This document shows positions 25,639-34,014 of a stretch of 64,000 bases of DNA, one piece after another; the stretch's first letter is position 1, and each line of letters opens with the position of its first letter. The stretch is from contig JBKCOJ010000005.1 of assembly GCA_046309815.1 (NCBI GenBank), positions 1 through 64,000 on the forward strand. Direction: 5' to 3'. The notes beneath the pieces are model-generated. The model was not told the DNA's origin, searched no databases, and saw only the letters and a program-made list of their open reading frames with translations. The position numbers and the translations under genes were made by a program. Source of the DNA: CAITNM01 sp021298215 (GTDB taxonomy: Bacteria > Pseudomonadota > Alphaproteobacteria > Paracaedibacterales > CAITNM01).

Positions 25639-25696
25639 AAAATCTCCTTGAATTTTTACATATGAAAACATTTACTCCTTTACTTATGCATATGCA

Positions 25697-25724
25697 ATAA
25701 AAAACCCGCCACATGGGCGGGTTT
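25697..25724 (-). terminator. Rho-independent terminator of the porin gene
   Basis: On the minus strand AAACCCGCCC, ATG, then GGCGGGTTTTTT forms a strong GC stem followed by a T run. It lies 22 bp after the porin stop codon. Confidence 0.9.
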
Positions 25725-25745
25725 AGTTTCAAGCCTAGCAAAAAA

Positions 25746-27170
25746 CTAGAAGCTTAACTTTGTACCAACGATAACTGCAGCACCTGAGTTCTTTACTGTT
25801 GGAACAATCGACTTATCTGTATAGTTCTTCGTATTACCTATGAACTTCGCATAATTTGCATTAGTACGCATTTTGAAGACATCAACTTCACCAAAGAATT
25901 TCAAACCTTGTAAGGCATTAAAATCAATTGTTGCAGAAACGATATCACTTGTTGCACGTCCGCTAACAGCGCCATACGCAGGGTTACCAGCGGCATTACC
26001 TGGTATATTAGGTAATTTACGAGAAGTATTGAAATACCCCAGAGCAAACTGATACGCGCCTATTGTGTACTGTCCTGCCACGTTCCACGCTGTTCCTGCA
26101 TCACCAGCCTTATATCCATAGCTTGATGTTTTTGGCAAACGAGCGCGATTGTTCAAAATAAGACCTGTTGCAAATCTCCATGCGCCTGAACCCACAGCCG
26201 CTGTAAACTGCGTCGAACGAGTGTGATGTGCTTTCTTAATTTTAAAGAATTCTAAAGTTCCATCATTTACGCCGTTAATATTTTGGTTTTCCACCCAACG
26301 AGGGTTTCCGCGTTTAGCTTTTTCTTGAATATAAACAGCTGCTAACGCCAAATTCCAGGTTTTGAAGTCGACTTTATAGTTAGCACCCAAGGAGATGTTA
26401 TTCACACCATAAGCCGCGATACTTTTATCTGGATAAAGGCCAGGGTTATTACCATACGCATTATCAGGTGTCGCGCCAGAGTTATCTATGCCACCCATAC
26501 CAAAACGTGTTGTGTTTGGCGTAAATGCTATACCTAATGTAATAACGCCAGCAGTCGGTGAACCACCAACTTGAATGCCAGGCGTATAGTATGCAACTTT
26601 TGTCGCCTTACTTGTTTGACCTACCATTTGCACGCCTTCAATAACACCTTCAGCAAAATTCACGATGTTTGTGAATGTTCCATCAATAGTGTTTGCACCT
26701 TGCAAAAGATTGAAACCACTTTCAACCAACGTATCTTCTGGACCTGTTAAGTTACCAACTTGGAAAATACCCCAGCTATCTTGAGAAAACTCAATGTAGT
26801 TTTGGGTAAAATAAATTGATCCATTACCACCAGAAACGCTCTTACCACCAGGATAAGATTCTAATGCGCCACGATATTTATAATTAAAGCCACTAGCTGA
26901 GCTACCTTTTGCTGTAAAATATATATTAGAAGAGCCAATTGCTAAGTGTGGTCCACCACCCTTACCATTGGTATTATCTTGCTGACTAGCTTTTCCGGCA
27001 ACAATTGCTGTGAAACCATTTATTTGTAATGTAGGGGCTTGAGCATTTCCGGTTGGAGCTGCTACTGTTGGAGCCGGAGCTTGTCCTGCTGCCGATGTGC
27101 CTTTTACTGCTTCTGCCATAAGGCTTGTGCAAAGAAGACTAATTGCTAAAAAGCTGATTTTTTTTGACAT
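25746..27170 (-). CDS. Outer-membrane porin
   Basis: A 474-residue beta-barrel porin of the general Gram-negative type, forming a water-filled channel in the outer membrane. It has a signal peptide (MSKKISFLAISLLCTSLMAE), a short alanine/proline-rich linker (about residues 22-47), then alternating amphipathic strands with many aromatic girdle residues and glycine-rich turns. It ends in AAVIVGTKLSF, the C-terminal phenylalanine recognised by the BAM complex. The FTAIVAGKASQ and SNIYFTAKGSSASGFNYKYR segments near the start resemble alphaproteobacterial porins. Followed by a strong terminator, as expected for an abundant protein. Confidence 0.85.
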   Translation of the reverse strand: MSKKISFLAISLLCTSLMAEAVKGTSAAGQAPAPTVAAPTGNAQAPTLQINGFTAIVAGKASQQDNTNGKGGGPHLAIGSSNIYFTAKGSSASGFNYKYRGALESYPGGKSVSGGNGSIYFTQNYIEFSQDSWGIFQVGNLTGPEDTLVESGFNLLQGANTIDGTFTNIVNFAEGVIEGVQMVGQTSKATKVAYYTPGIQVGGSPTAGVITLGIAFTPNTTRFGMGGIDNSGATPDNAYGNNPGLYPDKSIAAYGVNNISLGANYKVDFKTWNLALAAVYIQEKAKRGNPRWVENQNINGVNDGTLEFFKIKKAHHTRSTQFTAAVGSGAWRFATGLILNNRARLPKTSSYGYKAGDAGTAWNVAGQYTIGAYQFALGYFNTSRKLPNIPGNAAGNPAYGAVSGRATSDIVSATIDFNALQGLKFFGEVDVFKMRTNANYAKFIGNTKNYTDKSIVPTVKNSGAAVIVGTKLSF

Positions 27171-27299
27171 ATTTTTCTCTATTTTTATTGCTGGTCACAG
27201 GATAAAAATTATAGAGAATTTTATCAATCTCTCGCTTATTTTTTATAGGAGATAATTTCTACTTGTCACTTTAGAAACACAGCGTAGATACAGACTGCT

Positions 27300-27893
27300 C
27301 TAAACAAGATTCTGATTCACAAAATCCCAATTAAGAAGATGATCCAAAAACGTTTGCACGAAATCGGCACGACGATTTTGGTAATCTAAATAATACGCAT
27401 GCTCCCAAACATCGCATGTCAGCAAAGCTGTCTGGTTGTGAACCATTGGTAAATCTGCATTTGGCGTTTTTATGATTTTTAAAGTATCGCCTTCTTGCAC
27501 TAGCCAAGCCCATCCACTTCCAAATTGAGTAAGTGCTGCTTGCTTAAATTCAGCTGCGAATTTTTCATAACTTCCAAAAGCTGTATTAATTTTTTCGGCA
27601 ATCGCCCCAGTAGGCTGTCCTCCACCATTTGGCTTCATGCAATGCCAGAAAAATGCGTGATTCCACACTTGAGCTGCATTATTAAAGATACCAGCCATAT
27701 CGGCTTTTGCATGGGAAAGATTAATGAGCTCTTCTAATCCTTTTGACTCATTCTCTGTACCTTGCACTAAATTATTCAAATTCGTTACATAAGTTTGATG
27801 ATGCTTGCCATGATGAAAATCTAACGTTTGCTCACTAATATAAGGAGCGAGAGCATTTTTTGCATAAGGCAGAGAAGGGAGAGTAAAAGCCAT
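27300..27893 (-). CDS. sodB: Superoxide dismutase, iron type
   Basis: Converts superoxide to peroxide and oxygen in the cytoplasm. The 197-residue product has all metal ligands: the H in LDFHHGKHHQTYV (about residue 27), the H in VWNHAFFWHCMKPNGGGQP (about 74) and D and H in DVWEHAYYLDYQNRR (about 157 and 161). The FFWHCMKPNGGG segment and a GSGWAWL with glutamine-type neighbours favour Fe over Mn. It lies 34 bp downstream of tRNA-Arg on the same strand. Confidence 0.95.
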   Translation of the reverse strand: MAFTLPSLPYAKNALAPYISEQTLDFHHGKHHQTYVTNLNNLVQGTENESKGLEELINLSHAKADMAGIFNNAAQVWNHAFFWHCMKPNGGGQPTGAIAEKINTAFGSYEKFAAEFKQAALTQFGSGWAWLVQEGDTLKIIKTPNADLPMVHNQTALLTCDVWEHAYYLDYQNRRADFVQTFLDHLLNWDFVNQNLV

Positions 27894-27927
27894 AGATCAC
27901 CTGATTTTGAATAAATAATCTTAATGA

Positions 27928-28004
27928 TGGCGCGCCCGAGAAGAGTCGAACTCCTAACCTTCAGATCCGTAGTCTGACGCTCTATCCAATTGAGCTACGG
28001 GCGC
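27928..28004 (-). tRNA. tRNA-Arg (anticodon ACG)
   Basis: Minus strand. The acceptor stem GCGCCCG pairs with CGGGCGC; D arm GCTC/GAGC; anticodon stem TCAGA/TCTGA with loop CTACGGA (anticodon ACG, read as ICG); T arm AGGAG TTCGACT CTTCT (loop TTCGACT); CCA is encoded in the gene (27928-27930). Confidence 0.97.
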
Positions 28005-28050
28005 TAGTCATTCGTTTATAGGCAAAAAATCTTTTTATAGCAAGTGAATT

Positions 28051-29403
28051 TTACCCGAGCTGCTTAGATAGATCTTTCAAAAGCTCAAGACGAGCAATGG
28101 GTAAAGCCGATTCTAGGTTTTTTTTGGAAGCACAAAGAGCTTTTACAAAACCTAGTTTTTCGGCTTCTTTTAAGCGGGCTTCGGTTTGGTGAACGGGACG
28201 CACTTCACCACCGAGGCCGATTTCTCCAAAAAAGACATAAGATGGATCAATGGGTTTATTGATTAGTGCAGAAATAAGCGCGGCAGCTACAGCTAAATCG
28301 GCTGCCGGTTCATTAACTTTCAAGCCACCCACTACATTCAAGTAGACGTCGAGATTACCAAAAGAAAACCCTGCCCGACTTTCTAGAACAGCCAGAATCA
28401 TTGATAAACGAGCCGAATCCCAGCCAACTGTTGTACGACGAGGCATTCCCAAATAGCTTTTAGAAACTAAGGCTTGAATTTCGCATAACACAGGCCGTGT
28501 TCCTTCAATACCCGCAAAAACGGCGGTACCACTAATACCTTGAGGACGATCTGATAAAAATAAGGCTGAAGGGTTCGTAACCTCTGCTAATCCCTGCTGT
28601 TCCATAGCAAAAAGGCCTATCTCATTTGTTGCACCAAAACGATTTTTCACCGCACGCAAAATACGAAAGTCATAGTGACGTTCACCTTCAAAGTAGAGAA
28701 CGGTATCCACCATGTGTTCCAGCACACGCGGCCCAGCTATAGTGCCTTCTTTGGTAACATGGCCAACCAAGATAACAGAAATGCCTTTCTTCTTGGCCAA
28801 ATGAATCAAACTTTGGGAACATGCACGCACTTGACTGACAGATCCAGCTGCTGCCTCTAAGGCATCCGAACTCACCGTTTGAATAGAATCTACGACGAGC
28901 AGTTTTGTTTCTTTATTTTTAGCTAATAAATTTTGAATTTCTTCAAGATTTGTGCAACTACCAATATGTAGGTGCTCTGCTTTTACTCCTACTCGTTTCG
29001 CACGCATTTGAAGCTGTTGTACCGATTCTTCTCCTGATAAATAAAGACAAGAAGTATGATTTGAAAGGTCGCAAATTACTTGCAACAACAGCGTCGATTT
29101 ACCTATTCCAGGATCGCCACCCACTAAAATCACTGACCCTGGAACAATACCACCACCACAAACGCGGTTAAATTCCCCAAACGACGTAACATAACGCGAC
29201 TTGGTAAGATCAACTAGAGATTCATCATCAACTGAGTATAAACTAGGCAAAGGCGCGTTAGCAGAAGCCACTAAAGCTCTATTCTTTTCAACAACCTCTT
29301 CAACGAGCGTATTCCACTCTCCACAACCTTCACACTTACCGTTCCAGCGATTGTGTGATGTGCCGCAAGATTGACATATAAAACGAATTGCAGCTTTAGC
29401 CAT
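28051..29403 (-). CDS. radA: DNA repair protein RadA (Sms)
   Basis: RecA-like helicase that drives branch migration in recombinational repair. It has an N-terminal four-cysteine zinc finger (CQSCGTSHNRWNGKCEGCGE), Walker A (VGGDPGIGKSTLLLQ, about residue 90), the RadA-specific KNRFG motif (VKNRFGATNEIG, about residue 245) and the C-terminal Lon-like P domain (YLNVVGGLKVNEPAADLAVA). The start chosen is ATG 29401-29403, which overlaps the mlaF stop (ATGGCTAA) and gives the normal MAKAAIRF opening. The frame runs nine codons further upstream. Confidence 0.96.
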   Translation of the reverse strand: MAKAAIRFICQSCGTSHNRWNGKCEGCGEWNTLVEEVVEKNRALVASANAPLPSLYSVDDESLVDLTKSRYVTSFGEFNRVCGGGIVPGSVILVGGDPGIGKSTLLLQVICDLSNHTSCLYLSGEESVQQLQMRAKRVGVKAEHLHIGSCTNLEEIQNLLAKNKETKLLVVDSIQTVSSDALEAAAGSVSQVRACSQSLIHLAKKKGISVILVGHVTKEGTIAGPRVLEHMVDTVLYFEGERHYDFRILRAVKNRFGATNEIGLFAMEQQGLAEVTNPSALFLSDRPQGISGTAVFAGIEGTRPVLCEIQALVSKSYLGMPRRTTVGWDSARLSMILAVLESRAGFSFGNLDVYLNVVGGLKVNEPAADLAVAAALISALINKPIDPSYVFFGEIGLGGEVRPVHQTEARLKEAEKLGFVKALCASKKNLESALPIARLELLKDLSKQLG

Positions 29404-30157
29404 CGGTAAATGGTCCGCGCGGAAGGCCATTGATAAACTGCTTCACATAAGGATTTTTCGTGCGGTCCATAGAAGAGGTTTTTCCAGTCCAAACCAATGT
29501 TCCTTTAAATAACAAACCAACGCGATCAGTAATGATACGAAGCGAATGCATATCATGGGTAATGCTTAGAGCGCTTGCCCCAATATCTTTCACACACCTA
29601 CGAATTAAATCATTAATGGTGCCGCTAACAATTGGGTCCAGTCCTGTAGTTGGTTCATCAAAGAAAATAACTTTGGGATTAGTAGCAATTGCGCGCGCTA
29701 ATGCTACGCGTTTTTGCATGCCCCCTGAAAGTTCAGCAGGATAAATATCAGCAACTTTATCATCCAAATCTACTGCTTCTAATTTTTCCATCGCAATTTT
29801 TCGAGCTTTGTTTTTATCCATGCGTTGGCCCTGGATTAAGCCGAAGGCAATGTTGTGCCACACAGGAAGACTATCAAACAATGCTCCGCCTTGGAATAAC
29901 ATTCCAAATGATTGAATAAGCTGCTGACGTTTAGCACTTCTTGCTCCAATCATATCTTCACCATTAATCAGGATTTCTCCTGCATCTGGAGTTATGAGTC
30001 CTAAAATGCATTTAATTAATACTGATTTTCCGGTACCTGATCCACCAATAATACCTAATGATTCTTGTTCCTCAAGATCAAGACTAATACCTTGCAGCAC
30101 ATGATTATCACCAAATGCTTTGTAGAGATTTCTAACAGAGATAATAGGTTGTGACAT
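29396..30157 (-). CDS. mlaF: Phospholipid-transport ABC ATPase MlaF
   Basis: ATP-binding subunit of the Mla system, which keeps outer-membrane lipid asymmetry by moving phospholipids across the envelope. The 253 residues show Walker A (GIIGGSGTGKSVLIK, about residue 37), the Q loop (FGMLFQGGALFDSL), the signature (AELSGGMQKRVALARA) and Walker B (VIFFDEPTTGLDP). The GGALFDSL segment is typical of the MlaF/Ttg2A subfamily. Follows mlaE by 6 bp and overlaps radA. No mlaD or mlaC is seen nearby. Confidence 0.93.
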   Translation of the reverse strand: MSQPIISVRNLYKAFGDNHVLQGISLDLEEQESLGIIGGSGTGKSVLIKCILGLITPDAGEILINGEDMIGARSAKRQQLIQSFGMLFQGGALFDSLPVWHNIAFGLIQGQRMDKNKARKIAMEKLEAVDLDDKVADIYPAELSGGMQKRVALARAIATNPKVIFFDEPTTGLDPIVSGTINDLIRRCVKDIGASALSITHDMHSLRIITDRVGLLFKGTLVWTGKTSSMDRTKNPYVKQFINGLPRGPFTDG

Positions 30158-30163
30158 AAGATA

Positions 30164-30937
30164 TTACCGTTGAAATAGAATGCTTGTAAGGACGTAATTC
30201 ATAAAAAGGATAAAAATTGAAGCTGATACTACTGCATTTGTTGTTGCACGTCCAACCCCTTCAGCGCCTCTCGCTGAATTAAATCCATGATAACACCCCA
30301 TCAAAGCAATTAATGTTCCAAAAACTGTTGCTTTAATAAGGCCTGACTGCACATCGGAAGATTCCAAGTATTTTAAGGTTTGTTGCATATAATTACCCGC
30401 ATTAAAATCTAGTTCATACACTCCAATAAAATAACCACCCATGACTCCAATTAAATCGGCAATGATCACAAGCAGAGGCAACATAATTGCACCCGCCAAA
30501 ATACGAGGAAAAATAAGATATTTAAATGGATTAGCTGAAAGTGTAATTAACGCATCAATTTGTTCGGTCACTCGCATCGTGCCAATTTCTGCCGCCATAG
30601 AAGCACCAATGCGCCCTGCCACCATTAAGCCTGCAAGCACTGGCCCTAATTCACGAGTAATTGATAAAACAACAACCGTTGCTACCGCTCCTTCCGCTGA
30701 AAAACGTGCAAATCCTGTATAGCTTTGAAGAGCAAGCACCATACCTGTAAAAATAGCGGTCATACCAACAACAGGAAGGGAAAAGTAACCCATTTGAATA
30801 AACTGATTTAAAATTTGCGCCCAATAATAAGGCGGCTGCATTCCATGGCGAATTGAATTATAAAAAAACAGGCTGATTTTACCAGTTATCGCGACAAAAT
30901 TTAAGAACAGTCGGCCTACTGTTGCCAAGGGATTCAT
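30164..30937 (-). CDS. mlaE: Phospholipid-transport ABC permease MlaE
   Basis: Inner-membrane permease (MlaE/Ttg2B family) that dimerises and pairs with MlaF. The 257-residue protein has about five or six hydrophobic segments and family blocks VGMTAIFTGMVLALQSYTGF, ELGPVLAGLMVAGRIGASMA and EIGTMRVTEQIDAL (the coupling-helix region). MlaE-mlaF-radA are colinear. The MCE partner mlaD lies elsewhere or is missing. Confidence 0.94.
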   Translation of the reverse strand: MNPLATVGRLFLNFVAITGKISLFFYNSIRHGMQPPYYWAQILNQFIQMGYFSLPVVGMTAIFTGMVLALQSYTGFARFSAEGAVATVVVLSITRELGPVLAGLMVAGRIGASMAAEIGTMRVTEQIDALITLSANPFKYLIFPRILAGAIMLPLLVIIADLIGVMGGYFIGVYELDFNAGNYMQQTLKYLESSDVQSGLIKATVFGTLIALMGCYHGFNSARGAEGVGRATTNAVVSASIFILFMNYVLTSILFQR

Positions 30938-31066
30938 AAAAATCTCATTTATATTCTCCTCAAAGTATAACCGAAGAAATCATGAACGCCAAAATCTCTT
31001 TTATTAAACTCTTAACGAATTCTTATGATGCTGCTATGGTGTGAAAAATTATTATATCTTTCAAAT

Positions 31067-31903
31067 ATGAAAACAATTACAGTTCAATCTCTTCACATTT
31101 CTAATCTTAATCCATTCACGCTGATAGCTGGGCCTTGTGTTCTTGAAAGTCGTGATCATGCGATGATGATGGCAGAGACTTTAACGACTTTATGTAAAGA
31201 ACTTAATATTCCTTTCATTTACAAAACATCTTTTGATAAAGCAAATCGCACCAGTATTTCAGGAGCACGCGGCCTTGGTCTTGAAGCAAGCCTTAAAATT
31301 TTTGAAGAAATCAAAACTACATTCAAAGTGCCTGTAATAACAGACATACACTCACCAGAGCAGTGCGCTCTTGCAGCAAACGTCGTAGATGTCTTGCAAA
31401 TTCCGGCGTTTTTATGTCGTCAAACGGACTTATTACAAGCTGCTGCAAAAACTGGAAAAGCAATCAATATTAAAAAAGGGCAATTTTTAGCACCGTGGGA
31501 TATGCAAAATGTTGTTAAAAAAATGGAATCATTTGGCAATTCAAACGTGATGCTGTGTGAGCGTGGCGCAAGCTTTGGATACAACACCCTGGTTAGTGAC
31601 ATGCGCGGCTTAAGCATTATGGCACAAACGGGGTATCCAGTAATTTTTGATGCAACCCATTCAGTACAACAGCCAGGCGGACAAGGCGAGTCAACAGGGG
31701 GAAAGCGTGAGTTCGCTCCGATATTAGCCAGAGCTGCAATAGCAGTAGGTATTGCAGGCGTGTTCTTGGAAACACATCAAGATCCGGATCAGGCACCAAG
31801 CGATGGCCCAAATATGATTCGTCTTTCAGATATGAGACAAGTACTGACAGAATTAAAAGCATTTGATGAAATTGCGAAAGCTCACCCTCGATTTTTGACT
31901 TAG
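31067..31903 (+). CDS. kdsA: 3-deoxy-8-phosphooctulonate (KDO-8-P) synthase
   Basis: Condenses arabinose 5-phosphate with PEP to make KDO-8-phosphate for the LPS inner core. The protein has the family's LIAGPCVLESRDHAM (about residue 20), FKVPVITDIHSPEQC, GFNIKKGQFLAPWDM-type segment (INIKKGQFLAPWDMQNVV), MLCERGASFGYNTLV and FDATHSVQQPGGQG. From the ATG at 31067 it is 278 residues, the normal length. The frame is open 14 codons upstream (31025), but that would add an untypical leader. Divergent from mlaE. Confidence 0.95.
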   Translation: MKTITVQSLHISNLNPFTLIAGPCVLESRDHAMMMAETLTTLCKELNIPFIYKTSFDKANRTSISGARGLGLEASLKIFEEIKTTFKVPVITDIHSPEQCALAANVVDVLQIPAFLCRQTDLLQAAAKTGKAINIKKGQFLAPWDMQNVVKKMESFGNSNVMLCERGASFGYNTLVSDMRGLSIMAQTGYPVIFDATHSVQQPGGQGESTGGKREFAPILARAAIAVGIAGVFLETHQDPDQAPSDGPNMIRLSDMRQVLTELKAFDEIAKAHPRFLT

Positions 31904-31918
31904 AATTTCAGATTTGTT

Positions 31919-32602
31919 CTAAGTTCGTCTTGAATAATGTGGTAATTCAACAATATCCATCCAGTACGTTAGTGCTTGGAAGAGTTGATTTTTAAATTCT
32001 TTATAGACAAATGACTTCCTAATAAAACCACTAGCCTGCAAACTATAAGCAGAAGAACGATCATCATCGCTAACACTACTACTTAAAATAACAACAGGAA
32101 TTTCGCATAACTGAACTCGTTTTTTTATATCACGCAAAATATCTAGACCGCGAATAGAAGGGATATTCAGATCCAATAATATAAGGTCAGGCTTTGGAAG
32201 CACGTTCACAGCTTCTTGGCAAAGATCATTAAAAAAATTTAAAACTTCCTTGCCATCATTAATCGTATAGACATGCACTTTTTTTGGAAAATCAGCTAAA
32301 GCTCTGCGAAGAAGAAATTCATCACGCGGGCTATCTTCGATTAATAAAACTCTAAAAGTATTTTCTTCTGATGATAAACACTCTTCAAATTCGTCAAAAA
32401 AACAATTTACTCCCACCTTAAAAATTCCTGCTAATTGATAGAGCATTATTGCTGAAATTTTATTAAGCCCCTTCTCATAGCGTTGCAATTGTTGAATGGA
32501 TACATTTAAATCAGCCGCCAATGTTTTTAATGGCCAGTTCATTTTTTTTCGGAAAAGAGTTATTTTCCTCCCAAGCAGTATATCCTTTTGATCTGCAGTC
32601 AC
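31919..32602 (-). CDS. XRE-type HTH fused to a response-regulator receiver domain
   Basis: A 227-residue protein with an unusual order: an N-terminal Cro/CI-type helix-turn-helix (about residues 10-70; LKTLAADLNVSIQQLQRYEK is the HTH core) followed by a CheY-like receiver (about 83-220). The receiver has acidic pocket residues in VLLIEDSPRDEFLL, the phospho-acceptor aspartate in LILLDLNIP and the switch region PVVILSSS. The receiver's long form and its end (WMDIVELP) resemble Rcp1-type regulators of phytochrome kinases. It lies 34 bp after a PAS histidine kinase, its probable partner. The output would be DNA binding by the N-terminal domain, the reverse of the usual order. Confidence 0.85.
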   Translation of the reverse strand: MTADQKDILLGRKITLFRKKMNWPLKTLAADLNVSIQQLQRYEKGLNKISAIMLYQLAGIFKVGVNCFFDEFEECLSSEENTFRVLLIEDSPRDEFLLRRALADFPKKVHVYTINDGKEVLNFFNDLCQEAVNVLPKPDLILLDLNIPSIRGLDILRDIKKRVQLCEIPVVILSSSVSDDDRSSAYSLQASGFIRKSFVYKEFKNQLFQALTYWMDIVELPHYSRRT

Positions 32603-32636
32603 AAGTTTGACCTTTCTATGCCTTAATATCTAAGAG

Positions 32637-33851
32637 TTAAACTTCACGCAAAATATATTCGCAGTTTACTGGGAGTTTTTTCTCACTTATTTTTCGCTGT
32701 TCTGTTGAATTGCTCATGGGTAGAGTGAAACAAACTGTTACCCCTTTGTTTTTTTGAGCACAAAAAAAGATTTTACCTTTATATGCCTCAACAATTTTTC
32801 TACAAATCATTAGCCCAAGACCAGCCCCTTCTATTGCAAAAGAGTGAAAAGGGTGAAAAATATTTTTTTTCATAAGATGTCCGGAAGAAGCACCATTATT
32901 ATGTAAAAAAAACATGTAGAAATTTTTATCTTTTCGTGTTCCCGACAACGTAATCATAGTTTTTTCGCACGTACTATGTTTAATCGCATTGACAAGTAAA
33001 TTTTGAAATAATTGCACCATGCACGTACGGTTTGCATGCACAAATACGTCATCATTGATATTGCAATCAAATAAAAAATTCTCTGTTGCTAAGCTATCTG
33101 CACATATTTCATTAACAAGATTTTTTATGGAAATTTTCTCAGATCTAGCTGCTAAATTCCCTTGCTTACAATAAAGAGTGACAGCTTCACTTAATTTTTG
33201 AATATGGTCTATACTTTTTCGCAAAATAGACAATACATCTGCAGGCAATTCACTTTTGTTTTCTTCAAGAATATCTACAAAATTAGAAATCTGGCGAAGG
33301 GGCTGCATAAGATCATGCGCCATAATAAGATTAAAACCTTCAAGTAGCTCATTTGCATCTTGAAGTTTTTTATGCGTCAGAAGTAATTGTTGATGATGAG
33401 TAACATCTTTAATGGAAACAATTACACCTATTATGTCTTTCGCTTTTTCTGCATAAGGAAAAACTTCCCATTGCAACCACCTTATCTTTCTTCCCTTTTT
33501 ATGTTGAATAGGCTTTGAAAACCACGATTTTCCTTTCAATGCATTCTGAAGCGCGCTTTGTAAGAATTTAGGTCCAGCAGATAAAATAACATCAAGTTCT
33601 TTTCCTTGTATATCGTTTGGAAATTTTTGTAATTTGGTAAAATAATTCTGCAAAAAATAAAGTGCTATAGAATTAAAACCTTTCACATAAAAAGTTTTAT
33701 CAAGAAAAAAAATTGCAACGTCTTGAGGAAATAAAAGAGATTGGTTACTCGCATCAGAATCCAAAATTGATATTCTTTTGATATTCTGATTTATAAGCAA
33801 TGCTGAAGGCAGGAAGTCTTCTTCATAAAAGACGCTATTACTAGGAGCCAT
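32637..33851 (-). CDS. PAS-domain sensor histidine kinase
   Basis: A 404-residue kinase without clear membrane spans, so probably cytoplasmic. It has an N-terminal PAS-like domain (about residues 40-160, ending in IIGVIVSIKDVTHHQQ), then a HisKA dimerisation domain with the phospho-accepting histidine in LIMAHDLMQPLRQI (about 180), and a HATPase_c domain with N box (LFQNLLVNAIKHS) and G box (IEGAGLGLMICRKIVEAYKG). The AHDL-x-x-PLRQI H-box is typical of phytochrome-like and other bacterial soluble kinases. It is the first gene of a two-gene operon with the HTH-receiver protein. Signal unknown. Confidence 0.88.
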   Translation of the reverse strand: MAPSNSVFYEEDFLPSALLINQNIKRISILDSDASNQSLLFPQDVAIFFLDKTFYVKGFNSIALYFLQNYFTKLQKFPNDIQGKELDVILSAGPKFLQSALQNALKGKSWFSKPIQHKKGRKIRWLQWEVFPYAEKAKDIIGVIVSIKDVTHHQQLLLTHKKLQDANELLEGFNLIMAHDLMQPLRQISNFVDILEENKSELPADVLSILRKSIDHIQKLSEAVTLYCKQGNLAARSEKISIKNLVNEICADSLATENFLFDCNINDDVFVHANRTCMVQLFQNLLVNAIKHSTCEKTMITLSGTRKDKNFYMFFLHNNGASSGHLMKKNIFHPFHSFAIEGAGLGLMICRKIVEAYKGKIFFCAQKNKGVTVCFTLPMSNSTEQRKISEKKLPVNCEYILREV

Positions 33852-34014
33852 GTTAATCCTTGCAATGAAACATTACATTGATTTATCGCCTTTAGAAATA
33901 CACCTTTTCAATCTACTTGTCGCTATAAAATTGCGCACTTTTGATGCTTTATTAATGAACTTTGGGTTAGATTTTTTCAAAAAATTTTAAAAAAAATGCA
34001 TTATGCTACCTGAC

